A stretch of 64,000 nucleotides of DNA, from contig CM064495.1 in assembly GCA_032716605.1 (NCBI GenBank), positions 21,257,676 through 21,321,675 of the forward strand, written 5' to 3'. The number at the start of each line of letters is the position of its first letter. The stretch's first letter is position 1. The notes below the pieces were generated by a model that was not told the DNA's origin, made no database searches, and was given only the letters and a program-made list of their open reading frames with translations. The translations under genes were made by a program, and so were the position numbers. The stretch comes from Paralithodes platypus. Taxonomy: Eukaryota; Arthropoda; Malacostraca; Decapoda; Lithodidae. Shown here piece by piece: positions 1 through 10,285 of this stretch.

Positions 1-1
1 T

Positions 2-398
2 GGGAGCCTGGGATTTAGTCCAAATGAGCTGATTTTTGGACACCGTGTCAGGGGCCCCCTTAACATGCTGAAAGAAATTTGGGAGGGGACTGTGCAGCCT
101 TGTCAATTATTAAAGTATGTGCTTGAAAGCCGTGAGCGCATGCTTAAGAGTCTGGAGATGGCAGGTAGAAATTTTACAGAATCACAAGCTTTGATGAAGG
201 ACCGGTATGATCGCAAAGTGAGGCTCCGGAAGTTCACTGTAGGACAAGAGGTATTAATTTTGTTGCCTTTGGTTGGTAACCCCCTCTCTGCGAAGTACAC
301 TGGACCTTATAAAATTGTAGACAAAATTTCAGACTTAGATTACCTTGTTGCCACTCCAGACAGGAGGAAAAAGAACCAGTTATGTCACGTGAACCTTA
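2..398 (+). pseudogene. Integrase C-terminal fragment of element A pol
   Basis: The frame is open from the left edge of the window, so this is the end of a longer protein; the ATG at 65 is internal. The start reads SLGFSPNELIFGHRVRGPL, typical of the end of a gypsy integrase core. It is followed by YDRKVR, a VGQEVL strand, KYTGPYKI and a CHVNLI ending, the usual SH3-like C-terminal domain that binds DNA during integration. The frame runs into a MITE whose TTAA is at 399-402. Removing the MITE and one TTAA lets the frame continue into the linker before RT, so integrase and RT belonged to one polyprotein. Confidence 0.8.
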
Positions 399-402
399 TT
401 AA

Positions 403-843
403 CCCGTGGAGCCCCGGCTAGTTTTGTAATGTTTGCGCACCAGAACCCGGCCGGCCGGTTTTCAAAAAATGGTTTTATTCCAGAAACAATAGCGAATGGG
501 TTAGGAATGAAGGAAAAACCACGAAAAACCGCTCAAAAAGCTTAAAAAATGGTCCTACAGAGCCCCCGAAAATGGATTTTACAAGAGTAAAAAATTGAAG
601 GCAATTATCCCAAAAAAACAGGTTATTGCGCGCTCGCGCGCACGCACGTGGACTTTGAGAGATTTCAACCATCGGCACGGTTGCGTGGGATACTTACACA
701 GTTTCCATACAAATCTGAGCCCTCTTGAGTGGCTACACCTGAGGTTACGGTCGGCGCAATTAGGGTGACGCGCCAGGCGCGTCTCTGGGCTGTGCGTTAC
801 ATACATCGCCGATGCGTCAGGCACGTCGCTGGAGCTATACGGG
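403..843 (+). mobile_element. TTAA MITE, family 1, copy a (441 bp)
   Basis: It is bounded by TTAA at 399-402 and 844-847. The left end reads TTAACCCGTGGAGCCCCGGC and the right end is its imperfect inverse. A close copy lies at 24768-25205, and inverted, more diverged copies lie at 43481-43902 and 18979-19658. TTAA duplication plus CCC/GGG termini fit piggyBac-type transposition. No transposase is encoded. The interior is CpG-rich with gacgcg-type motifs. It interrupts the pol frame of element A. Confidence 0.85.
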
Positions 844-847
844 TTAA

Positions 848-2400
848 AGAGTATGTGAGGCGCCCCTCTGAGCCTCTCCCTGTCCCTGTGTTGGCTTGTT
901 GCGGCCGTGGTGGAGAAGGAGAGGGGGACAGTCAAGCTTCAGAGGAGGATAGCTGGGATCAACATGTTTCAGCGGATCAGTGGGCGGGGAACTCGAGCCT
1001 AAGGGCTGACGAGGCTATAGCTCATTTGCCTGAGCCGCAGTTTGATGCTATCCGTCAGTTGTTCGGTTCATACCCTACTGTATTTGCTGAACACCCAGGC
1101 CTCACTACTCAGGCTATGCATGATGTTGACGTGGGGGACCATATACCCTTTAAGTCAATCCCGTACTGTGTGCTCCCCATAAAACTACCAGCTCTGAGGG
1201 ATGAGTTGGAGTATATGCTCGGTAGAGGGTTGATAGAGAAAGGCACAGTTAAGTGGACTTCCCCCGTAACACTGCAGCCTAAGCCAGATGGCAAGGTACG
1301 CTTTTGTATTGATTTCCGTAGGTTAAATGGTTTGACTCCAACTAACCCATATCCTCTTCCTCGGGTTGATGATAGTGTTGACAAAATTGGTAATGCTCGT
1401 TTTTTGTCTAAAGTAGATTTAGTAAAAGGTTACTGGCAAGTACCTTTGTCCGAGCGTGCTAAAGAGGTATGTGGTTTTGTTGTGGACGGGAGTACCTACC
1501 GGTACTTACGGACTTAAGAATGCACCAGCAACGTTTCAGAACCTGATGAATGAAATTGTAAAGGACATTCCGAATTGCACCGTATATTTGGACGATGTAA
1601 TCATTTATGATGACGACTTTGAGAGCCATTGTGAGCACTTTGAGACCTTGTTCCAGAAACTTAGTGAAGCAGGTCTGGTAGTAAATTTGGCAAAGTGTGA
1701 CTTCGTAAAAGCCACTGTGCAGTACCTTGGGTTTGTAGTGGGAAGGGGACAGGTGTGCCCTCCTCAGAACAAGGTACAGGCTATCAATAAATATCCGCAC
1801 CCAACAACCAAGAAGCAGGTTATGAGATTCTTGGGTATGATAGGCTACTACAGACGCTTCATAAAAGGTTACTCAACGGTGTTGGCACCTCTCACAGATT
1901 TGTTATCTAAAGACAAAAAGTTTTTGTGGGCACCTGAGTGTGAAAAGGCTTCCACTTTGGTGAAACATTTGCTATGTACTCACCCGATACTCAGGGCCCC
2001 AGACTTTAACAGGCCTTTTCAGCTGGCAACAGATGCTAGTGGTGTAGGGGCTGGTGCCGTCTTGCTACAGACAGACAATGAAGGTGTGGAACACCCAGTA
2101 AGTTTCTTTTCTAAGAATTTCAATGCTGCACAAAAGTACTATTCTACAATAGAAAAGGAATTACTGGCGATTGTGATGTCGCTCAGGCACTTAGAGGTGT
2201 ATGTTCCAGCCTATGGCCCAGTCGTGGTTATCTACACTGATCATCACCCTTTGAGATTCCTGAATCAATTTCACAATCGCAATATGAGACTGATCAGGTG
2301 GTCTTTGATGTTGCAGGAGTATAACCTGGACATCCGTCATATTGCTGGATGTGACAATGTGATCGCGGATTGTTTATCAGGGGTGGATAATCAGTCGTAG
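848..2400 (+). pseudogene. Reverse transcriptase and RNase H of element A
   Basis: An acidic linker precedes RT. RT signatures are KPDGKVRFCIDFRRLN, the catalytic-aspartate segment FLSKVDLVKGYWQVPL, GLKNAPATFQ, and the YLDD catalytic box near 1590. The connection region shows FLGMIGYYRRFI. RNase H follows with TDASGVGAGAVLL, the EKELLAI helix, YTDHHPL and a late DNVIADCLS aspartate. A deletion near 1500-1517 shifts the frame and removes the residues normally just before the GLKNAP motif, so no full enzyme can be made. The frame ends at 2398-2400 immediately after RNase H with no integrase downstream. Confidence 0.85.
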
Positions 2401-2791
2401 GCTATCACAGGTGTGTGGGTTTGAGTGGAGGAAAATAGGCTGCCCTTATAGTGCAGCCGGGAAAAACATATGAAAATATAAAAATCATATAAAAACTCTT
2501 TCTTTTGATATAGGTAATCGTATAAGTTTGTCATAGCCTATAGAGTTTGAGTAGTCCACGAACTATCAAACGGCTGAGCTGCTGTAAGCTCGCTCTGGGA
2601 GCATGATATTGTGTCTTTTTGCTATTGTTGGGAGGAGTTATAAAATGTGAATTTTTCTTTTTTTAATAATAAGATGTGTTTTGTTGATAAGCTCAGCTTT
2701 GTTTTAGTGCCATGCGGTCGCTGGGTGTGAGGGGCTCGATGGGGTTCTGTGTTTGTCAGATTTTAGCTCAGGGTTGAGCGAGTAAAATCTT
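2401..2791 (+). other. 3' untranslated region of element A
   Basis: About 390 bp between the RNase H stop and the purine tract. I see no further domain. The position fits an untranslated internal tail rather than a displaced integrase or env-like gene. Confidence 0.5.
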
Positions 2792-2799
2792 GGGGGAGG
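2792..2799 (+). promoter_or_regulatory. Polypurine tract of element A
   Basis: The run GGGGGAGG sits directly before TGTGACGC, the candidate start of the 3' LTR. Polypurine tracts prime plus-strand synthesis and abut the 3' LTR in Ty3/gypsy elements. Confidence 0.65.
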
Positions 2800-4645
2800 T
2801 GTGACGCATGTCCACGTGTGAGCATGCTGTACAGAACGCCTAGTCATGCCCCACTCTCGCTCGGATCGTCAGGGCAGGAACTTTGGCTGTAGTCTATGTA
2901 GAGTTTCCTAACTTAGTTCATGTGAGCCGTTGTACTATAAGTATTATGAATATGTATTTTGTTTTCATCTGAGTCAACGAGTTCTATTTTATATCATTAG
3001 TTATAAGTATTGTGTGTATAACTTATTTGTAATGATGGGAAGAGAAACAGCCACAGTTGGGGGTCAGTGGGTGCGCCAGGCGGGAGGTGGGCCTAACTCA
3101 CTCGCATTCCTCCCTCCCTCAGTGCTAGGGGAGCCTTTGTGTATCCCAGAGGAGAGAGAGAAATTACGTAATGGTTGTCAGTGGGCGGTCCTTAGTAGTT
3201 CACGTTGGGCTCACTAGAGGGCCGGGTATAAAAGGGAAGTCTAGCCATTTTTTCATCAGAACCCATTAGGCAGAGCGACTTCTCATTTCCCTTGCTAACT
3301 ATATATATTCTTCTGACTGATGGGAACTTTCTCTACTACCTTACATTCTTATCTCCTCTTTTCCCTGCCCTGTTTAACTTCCATGGTCCCGTTGGTGCAG
3401 AGCTTGTCCGCCAACGTATTATCGCTTGAGTTCTCACGAGATACTTGCCTATTAGATAGCCTATTTTGGAAGGGTTGACTTAGAATAGGATTGATTTATG
3501 TTTGTTGCACTTGTATATGCATTTCCCTGTGTGTTATTATTATTATTCCTGTTTTCTGCTGGTCTAGGTAATGCTAGACTGGGGTAAGGCTTTTCTGTGT
3601 TACGAGTTGTTGTTTGATGCAGTGGTTAAGCGATAAACCTGCATACTCGTTTCGGTTCAGTGAAGCCTAGGTTGTCTTCGCGGCTGACTGTGTTGAGTTT
3701 ATAATTTACAGTGCGTGAGGGCAAGAGCCTAACCACCCTGTATTTTATTAACAGTTTGTTTTTACTTTGTCAAGGAGCCGGGAGAAAACCAGATACAAGG
3801 GATCTGGATTTCTCAAAGTGCACTTGTTAGTTTTAACGTAATACTTTAAACAGTCGTGAGGACTTCGCTAGGCTACAAGCCGTTTTTGCTCAGTCACTGC
3901 TACCTTTTGCCCACAGTACCCCAGCTAGACTTTACTCGATTAGTAGATACAGAATAGTATTGAAGCTTTCCTTATGTATGATATTGTTTATGCACTATTG
4001 ATTTCATGTGTTGCAAGCTTGGCTACTTTAGTGATTAGTGGCCCACGAGCACAATCCGAGTAGGCTATTGCCGTTGCATTTGCGGAGTAATTCTTTTTAA
4101 TGTTTGCCATTTACTATTGCATATTCTTTTAATTATTCTTATGCCAATTTAAGCCTTTAATAGTATTTAATTGCCAGTGTTTTTGCTTATTGAATTACTG
4201 TTCAAAAATCCGATACGTACTTCTTACGAGCATCCGAGAAGCATCTAACTTTTTTCAGAAGATTCCTTGCTCGATGCGGACTATTAATTAACGTAACGTA
4301 ATAGTGCCGATCCGAAGTAGAGGGTGGTGGACTTCTTAAGTTCATAGTCAAGGGTGGATTACTTCGGCTTCGGCCAACACTATTCTTTTGTGTTGTTGTT
4401 TCTTACTTCATTGTTTGATTGTTGACCAGACTAGATAATTCCTGTCTCTTTATTAGTCTGTTGTTGAACACTAGTACTGAGTTCTTGTATACCCCGTTAT
4501 AGCAGATTGAACTCTGGAGGGTATTGGTGTTTTTTGTTCGGCTGGCAGTACTCAGGGGTTGGGATCGTGTGTTTCCGTTGTGGCAGCGAGCCGTATTCGA
4601 GTCCTGATTGAGAGCCCTTGTGTACCCGAGTGCCAGTTCGTAACA
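2800..4645 (+). repeat. Candidate 3' LTR of element A
   Basis: It starts TGTGAC right after the purine tract and is proposed to end GTAACA at 4640-4645, a five-of-six inverted match to the start. It contains a TATA box near 3227. The start is well supported. The end is a guess, because no second LTR is in the window and an LTR of about 1.85 kb is long for this group. A (TA)n tract begins right after the proposed end. Confidence 0.45.
3227..3234 (+). promoter_or_regulatory. TATA box in LTR of element A
   Basis: TATAAAAG lies in a GC-rich stretch about 430 bp into the LTR. A TCATCAGA initiator-like sequence lies roughly 25-30 bp downstream (3253-3260), the right spacing for a Pol II core promoter starting the retrotransposon RNA. 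Confidence 0.5.
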
Positions 4646-5378
4646 ATATATATATATATACGTGTCATGTGAGTGGTGCTGCAGCATTTAGATATGTTCA
4701 CAATTAATATTTTTCTGTAACTCTAGTATTATGGGGAGTTTTCAGAATATATATTAAAACTGAACACATCAATAAATTCCAGTACGAATCTTTTGTAGTA
4801 TAAATGGTATAATTCAATTGCTGATTCATACTCATTTTAATCTCGTTACGGTTACGCGATTTGATAACCATAAAGGAGATTAGTGGAAATCGGATACCGA
4901 AGAGCCAATAACTGTTCCAGTTAACCCATTAGTACAAGGGTAGCAACTCCACCTTTTATTTATTTTTTATTGTTTTTACCAATCATCAATTTGTATGGTC
5001 TTTTCCATAACTACCCAGGGAAACCTGCAGTGTAATATGCTATACTATTATATTTGATTACATACTTACAATATTTACATGATTACATGCATTATTAGAA
5101 AGGAGTTAATTACTTTTAATAATTCGAAATATGAAATCTTAATATTTTAACTAACACAAATTGGCCAAGATGGTCATACTACTATAACATCATACAAATC
5201 ATAGCAATAGAACAGTTGGAAAATGATAGACTGGCCATATATGGCAACAACATTGTGAAATAACCTTTATAAAGGGGATGGAAAAGAGGATGTGTTGAGA
5301 TAAATATGTGAAAGATTTTTTTTTTTTTTTTTGAGAAATTTAAGCAAAACTTAGCACACAACACAATTGGTGTCCAAT

Positions 5379-5414
<36 letters not shown>

Positions 5415-6231
5415 TTGTGAAAGGGAGAAGAGGAAGAGATTGTGTTTTCCTTTTTCAGCAGCAGAAATTTTAGAGACAAAATACAGGAAAGCAATAGTGA
5501 CGAGAAGAACAAGCGAAATTCAATTAGTTATATACCAAAGCCAAAACAAAAAAGTGGGAAAAGGAAAAGGAAAATAACTGACGACGTCTTGCAAGAAGAT
5601 ATTTTTGTATTGTGATAAACTGCCAATTCATACAATTGAAATTAGCATATTGACCGTATATTTGGCCTTCACTCATCAATTGTATTTATTGATATTCTTG
5701 TATGAACGTCGCCTAGGTATTTTGAGTATACATGATAATGCCTGGTGAGAATTTTAAGGTTAGTATAAAATACTAGTAATAATTTTATTTTGACCTTTCA
5801 CCTTGACCTTTCACCTTCTACATTGGAATTTGTATTGATAATTTAGTCAGCTTAACACCAATTCGTTGATACAGTTGTACTTTAAATTGTTGTGAAAATT
5901 TAAAATTTTCAGAACTCACAAAGGTCAAGGTCAACTATTCCTGTAATACCTCTGAAACTAACAGATGAGCTTTAATGAAAATAGGCACACTTATTTGATT
6001 TTCAAGGGCTGTATCAATGCAAACAAAATATATATTCCTACGTAAAGGTCAAGGTCACAGGTCAATGAACAAGGTAAAGTTATATAATTGAAAAGATTAC
6101 TCAAATGTCGGCAAGCTGACTGTGTTAATTGCATTTTACTTCAATAACATATTATATAACTATTTGAATAGTTAAGGTCAAAGATCAAAACAAGAGTGTT
6201 AATAATTTTCCCAAAAGTCTTCCTAGACTGT
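4646..6231. other. AT-rich non-coding stretch
   Basis: Holds a short (TA)n tract at about 4646-4660, a 17-base T run at 5316-5332 and a (GA)n tract at 5380-5409. No protein domain was seen. The short open frame beginning in the (GA)n tract is low complexity. Confidence 0.5.
5380..5409. repeat. (GA)n microsatellite
   Basis: Uninterrupted GA dinucleotides, about 15 units. Confidence 0.9.
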
Positions 6232-6520
6232 TTAACCCCTTTCGTACTCGCAACATCTTTTTATGATATTCTAGCTATATTTTGAGTATAAAGGGTTAAT
6301 TAAGATAGTTTGAAGACTTTAAATTTCTGGAGCCCTTTCTCATACTAAATAATATTGTCTATTATTAGCCAGTGTAAAATGCAAAGAACAAAACTGGTAT
6401 TGAATGGGTTAATGTATTGTCATAATATTTTGCAGGCAAATTCGGCTGGTCAATACAACGATTGTCCAAATATGTTGTGTTTGTTAGTCATAGGTCAATG
6501 TGAAAGGTGAAGGTCACAGC
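5785..6520. repeat. Scattered AGGTCA direct-repeat motifs
   Basis: AAGGTCAAGGTCA-type motifs recur at about 5793-5815 (opposite orientation), 5928-5942, 6047-6060, 6175-6185 and 6480-6515. AGGTCA placed head to tail without a spacer is the DR0 nuclear-receptor half-site arrangement, and AAGGTCA is an SF-1/FTZ-F1-like monomer site. The stretch may simply be an old repeat; no gene is attached to it. Confidence 0.4.
6236..6408 (+). mobile_element. Short TTAA MITE, family 6, copy a
   Basis: TTAA at 6232-6235 and 6409-6412. Left end CCCCTTTCGTACTC; the right end read in reverse is CCCATTCAATACCAG. The ends resemble those of the element at 62995-63201. A further TTAA at 6296-6299 preceded by aaaggg could mark a 60-bp alternative right end. 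Non-coding. Confidence 0.5.
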
Positions 6521-6600
6521 TTATGATCACTATTTCTTTCTTGTTATATTTTAATTCGATTTATACCATATTCATAACGGTAGACAATGCTAAAATTGGT

Positions 6601-7540
6601 GTAATTTTGATAATTTAGAGAGATAGTGGAACGAAAGGCGCTAATTGATTATATGTGTGCGGATGAACGAGTGAAGAATTGTGTGCTAGATGTTAGGGTA
6701 CATTGGGGTATTGGGGGATGTCTGACCATTATGTAGTAGTAGCTAAAATTAGGATACAGAAGAAGTGGGTGAAGAGAGCTAGATTAGGGTGGGAGGGAGG
6801 AGGAGTGGTGAAGAGGGTGGAAAGGTTACAGGAGGAAGAGTTCAAGAGAGCAGTAGAAAGACGATTAGGTAGGTTTGACTTGGAGGGTATGGTGGAAGTG
6901 GAAGAGGTGAGCAAATTGTTTCAGTAAAAGATGTGTGCAGCATGTGAGGAGGTATGTGGAGTTAGGAGAAGAGGGAGAGGAGTGAAGGAAACAGCATGGT
7001 GGAATGAAGAGGTGAAACTAGCAGTTGAAGAAAAGAAAGAAAACTTATAGAGAGTGGTTACATAGTAGAGGGAATGAAGATTTGGAGAGACAGAAAAGGG
7101 TAAGGTACTTGGAAAAAAGAGTGGTTAAGAGAGTAGTGAAGGAGATTAAAAGAGTAGATGAGGAATTTGGAAAACATTTTAGTGTTAAGTGGAGGGAGTG
7201 TAAGAAACTGTTCTGGAAAGAGGTCAAGAAGCAAGGGAAGAAGTAAGGGTGTGAAAGATAAGAATGGGAGAGTGCTAGCCGAGAAGCAAAAGAGAGTTAA
7301 GAGATGGAGGGAGCACTTCAACAAATTGTTGAACGTAAGGAATAAAATGCCAGCGAACATAGTTGGATGGGGTATGGGAGGGAGAAGAAAAGAAGTAGTG
7401 GAGGACGAGGTGGAGAGCAGGTCAGAAGTGTGTGAAGCCTTGAAAAGAGTGAAAATAGGGAAAGCATCAAGAATAGATGGAGTGTGTGGGGAACTGCTGA
7501 GGTATGTTGGTGAGATGGTGATTGAATGGGTATGGTAAAT
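6601..7540 (+). pseudogene. LINE endonuclease C-terminus, linker and RT N-terminus
   Basis: The endonuclease end shows KALIDYMCADERVKNCV and then, after a frame change, MSDHYVVVAKI, whose SDH is the conserved catalytic block of APE-type endonucleases. A basic linker follows with AWWNEEV, then DKNGRVLAEKQKRVKRWREHF, typical of RTE-like LINEs, and the first RT block KIGKASRIDGVCGELL. At least three frame changes separate these pieces. The sequence leaves the LINE at about 7538 in mid-RT. The upstream part of the endonuclease is not recognisable. Confidence 0.65.
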
Positions 7541-10285
7541 AAAATAACCAAATTACCGAAGACCCTCACAACAAATAAAAGGAAGACAACGGAAGAAAGA
7601 GAAACTAAAACAAATCAACTCCAGAACCAAACCCAACAGAGAAAACGAAATAAGAGAGAAGAAGAAGGAGTAACAAAAACAGAAACAATAACATCAAAGG
7701 CAGGAACTAAATCAATATGATCCCAAGGATACCGAAATTGCCCCACATCACCAACAGAAGAGACGGAAGTAAGCACACCAGACTAGATATGCACACGGAG
7801 AGGAAAAACACATCTCCAGCACAAAAAGACATCAAACAAGTAAACACGTGTACGGGATAACCACCAAAACAAAACCTACGCATCTAGCCAAAGAACCAAA
7901 TCCCATACACCATCTATTAACACCAAACGAGACGCCAGAATTGCCACCATCACACCGGAGATACCAGTAACACCAGGCAACACCATCACCAAAACACAAC
8001 AATACCAAGAGGCTCCCAGAAAGAAGATAGTGTTCAGTCAGGGACAAAAGGACCAACATCGCCATATTAAGAGAGGACACTTACGCCCCTCTTCCGCCCA
8101 GAAGCCGATAAGGGGTCCTCCTAATCCCCCTGGATACTCTCCCCCTGGACTTATGACCTTTTAACCCCCCCACACCTGCCCTGCGATATCTCAGCTGAAG
8201 TCGTCACTACTCCGACGAAACCCGAACAATGCAAACAATTCTAGGGCTTGGTAAACTGACATGTCAGCAATCTAGCCCTAAAATTACCCTCCCATTCAAA
8301 GAGAGAATTGAAGCCATGGTGGATATCTTTCAAGCTCTGAGGAGTTCGTTTGCCTATTGAGGAATTATTGTTGTCACATACCATGGCATAGGGAATAATA
8401 ATAAGATCCCCAATAGGCTGCACTTATAGTATTAGAAGTATAAACTCGCGGACATGTCCCCACCTTACTTCTCTTACTAAATCTGCACTCTAAAAACTAT
8501 AAAAGATACTTGCCATGGTAAGGTCATTTGACTAGTTTAGGGCTTTGCGAGATACCGTTGATACCGGCACTCAGCATATAAAAGTCCTTAGTGCATCTGT
8601 CCGACGCTATGGTAGAGGAGACTTGCAATTAAAAGGTTTCAACACCATCCCTGAGTTCTTTGAACCTCTTAAAACAGTCAGTGGCAGATCTAGTGAAATC
8701 AATAAGTTCATGATCTTACTATCTCTTCGCGTTAGCCCGATACGTTGTCACTGTGTCATGACAGTAGAGACATCATATTAATGACCCCAAGTCAAGAGTA
8801 CCGAAACGGAACTTCATCAACGATTAGCATATCGATCAGGATAGACGAGTAGCTCTAGCCCCAATAAATGTCCTAGCTAAATTGCTCGTGTTAGTCCGAT
8901 GAAAGTGCCCAATGTCATGACATCAAGGAACTATAATTTAAGATCCAAAACCAGCTAATCCATCTGTTACTACACTACTCATCCACACACCTGAACGGCC
9001 CAACGGAGAACTAGAAGACCAAGCAGCTGTTATCTCATCTCACCACCTACTTCAGCTTCAGATTGCTGACTAGGATAAAATGTTGAAAATGCACACAAAC
9101 GGATACACCAGTGAAACAAGGTGATACTAGCTACAATACGACAGAGTCCTCAGGCATCGACTCTACCTAAATTACACCAGTGCAAAAGGTGCCAAAATAA
9201 GTTAGAGTCCACAAGTGTTTATTATGTGCATTGTTCCTCACTAAGTGTTCCCCAGTGAGTAACTAAAATAATAACATCAACGACAAAACTACTCCAACAC
9301 ACAGAAAACCCACCCCTAACCAATACAGTACAGTACCACCCATACCGGTACTGTACTAGACCTCTGCCAACCATACAAAACCCGAACCTGACTCAACCCG
9401 ACGAGACATAACGACTTACCTCCTATAAGACCTTAATAACCAATCCTCATCCTACCTACTTACTTACCCCTAAACACTTTCCAGTCCTTAATGACCTATA
9501 GTAAAATCTATGTAGGGTACAATACCTGTACTCACTATTTAGACATCCTATCTGTAGATCCCTTTTCAACTAACAAACTTCCCTTCCCCTCAGCAAGCAA
9601 CTCTATGCCTGTGCAGTAATCTGGAGATCTGAAATACTCCAAGCAAACTGCACATATAAATATCAAGAAGAAGAGTAACTAAAATACGACAGAATCCCCA
9701 TATACCGTCTCTGCCTAAATTACACCCGTGCGAAAGGTGTCCAAAATAAGTTGAGTCCACAAGAGATTACTCCGTTTATTTTCTCACTAAGTGTACCCCG
9801 GTGAGGAACGAAATATGACCCTAAGTATTGACTGTCTAAATCACATCAGTGCGAAGGTGTCAAAAAATAAGTTAGAGTCCCAATTCATAATACTGCTTAT
9901 TTTCCTTCGCTCAGTCCAATCCAGTGCATCAATAATAAACCAACCGAGTCCCACATATTGACTCAAATATGAATCCAGGTTCTTATGAAAGCTCCTAAGT
10001 ATACTGCGTGAGTAAACTCAAGATAGATACAGCTCGTATAGTCCTAGTCCCATTGTGGATCCTCGCCGTGCTTGGCATATTTATATTTTATTAACCATTT
10101 ATCCACGTATAACCATTAGTATTGTTAACCTTAGGAGTGTATAAATAAAGACGGTTTCATCAATGTGCTAAGTGTTATATGTACCCTTTATTTCGTATAT
10201 GCATGTTTTGTGTGATTTTGACTTCAGTTAAGTAGAACCTACCCACTCCAATCTCAAAACCTGGTAAAAACCCTGGTATAACAGT
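7541..10285. other. Unidentified insertion of about 2.7 kb inside the LINE
   Basis: It separates RT block 1 from the VPLYKGKGDT block of the same LINE. The left part (7545-8080) is A-rich and purine-rich; the rest is AT-balanced with no recognised domain and no long frame. It contains a motif repeated at about 8725-8765 and 8880-8925, and a module repeated three times at 9124-9925. I could not identify terminal repeats or a target duplication, so the ends are approximate. It may be a non-autonomous or badly decayed mobile element. Confidence 0.45.
9124..9925. repeat. Three diverged copies of an approximately 110-bp module
   Basis: The core runs from a CGACAGAGTCC-like start through CTAAATTACACCAGTGC and AATAAGTTAGAGTCC to a CTCACTAAGTGT segment. 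Copies lie near 9131-9262, 9685-9810 and 9815-9920. Spacing is irregular, so this is not a simple tandem array. No coding function is evident. Confidence 0.55.

Larger units (their letters stand above)
1..4645 (+). mobile_element. Ty3/gypsy retrotransposon A (Gmr1-like domain order), 5' end outside window
   Basis: The integrase C-terminal region is followed by reverse transcriptase and RNase H, then a purine tract and a long LTR candidate. Ordinary Ty3/gypsy elements place integrase after RNase H; the Gmr1-like group is known for the Ty1/copia-like order seen here. The RT and RNase H residues are gypsy-like, not copia-like. The copy is dead: it carries a TTAA MITE between integrase and RT, and a frameshifting deletion inside RT. 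The 5' LTR, gag, protease and integrase core lie outside the window, so a target-site duplication cannot be tested. Confidence 0.75.

Noticed and set aside
7526..7720. 64-codon Lys/Thr/Gln-rich protein at the start of the 2.7-kb insert
   Set aside because: Low-complexity, begins in the LINE and runs into A-rich sequence; no family recognised.
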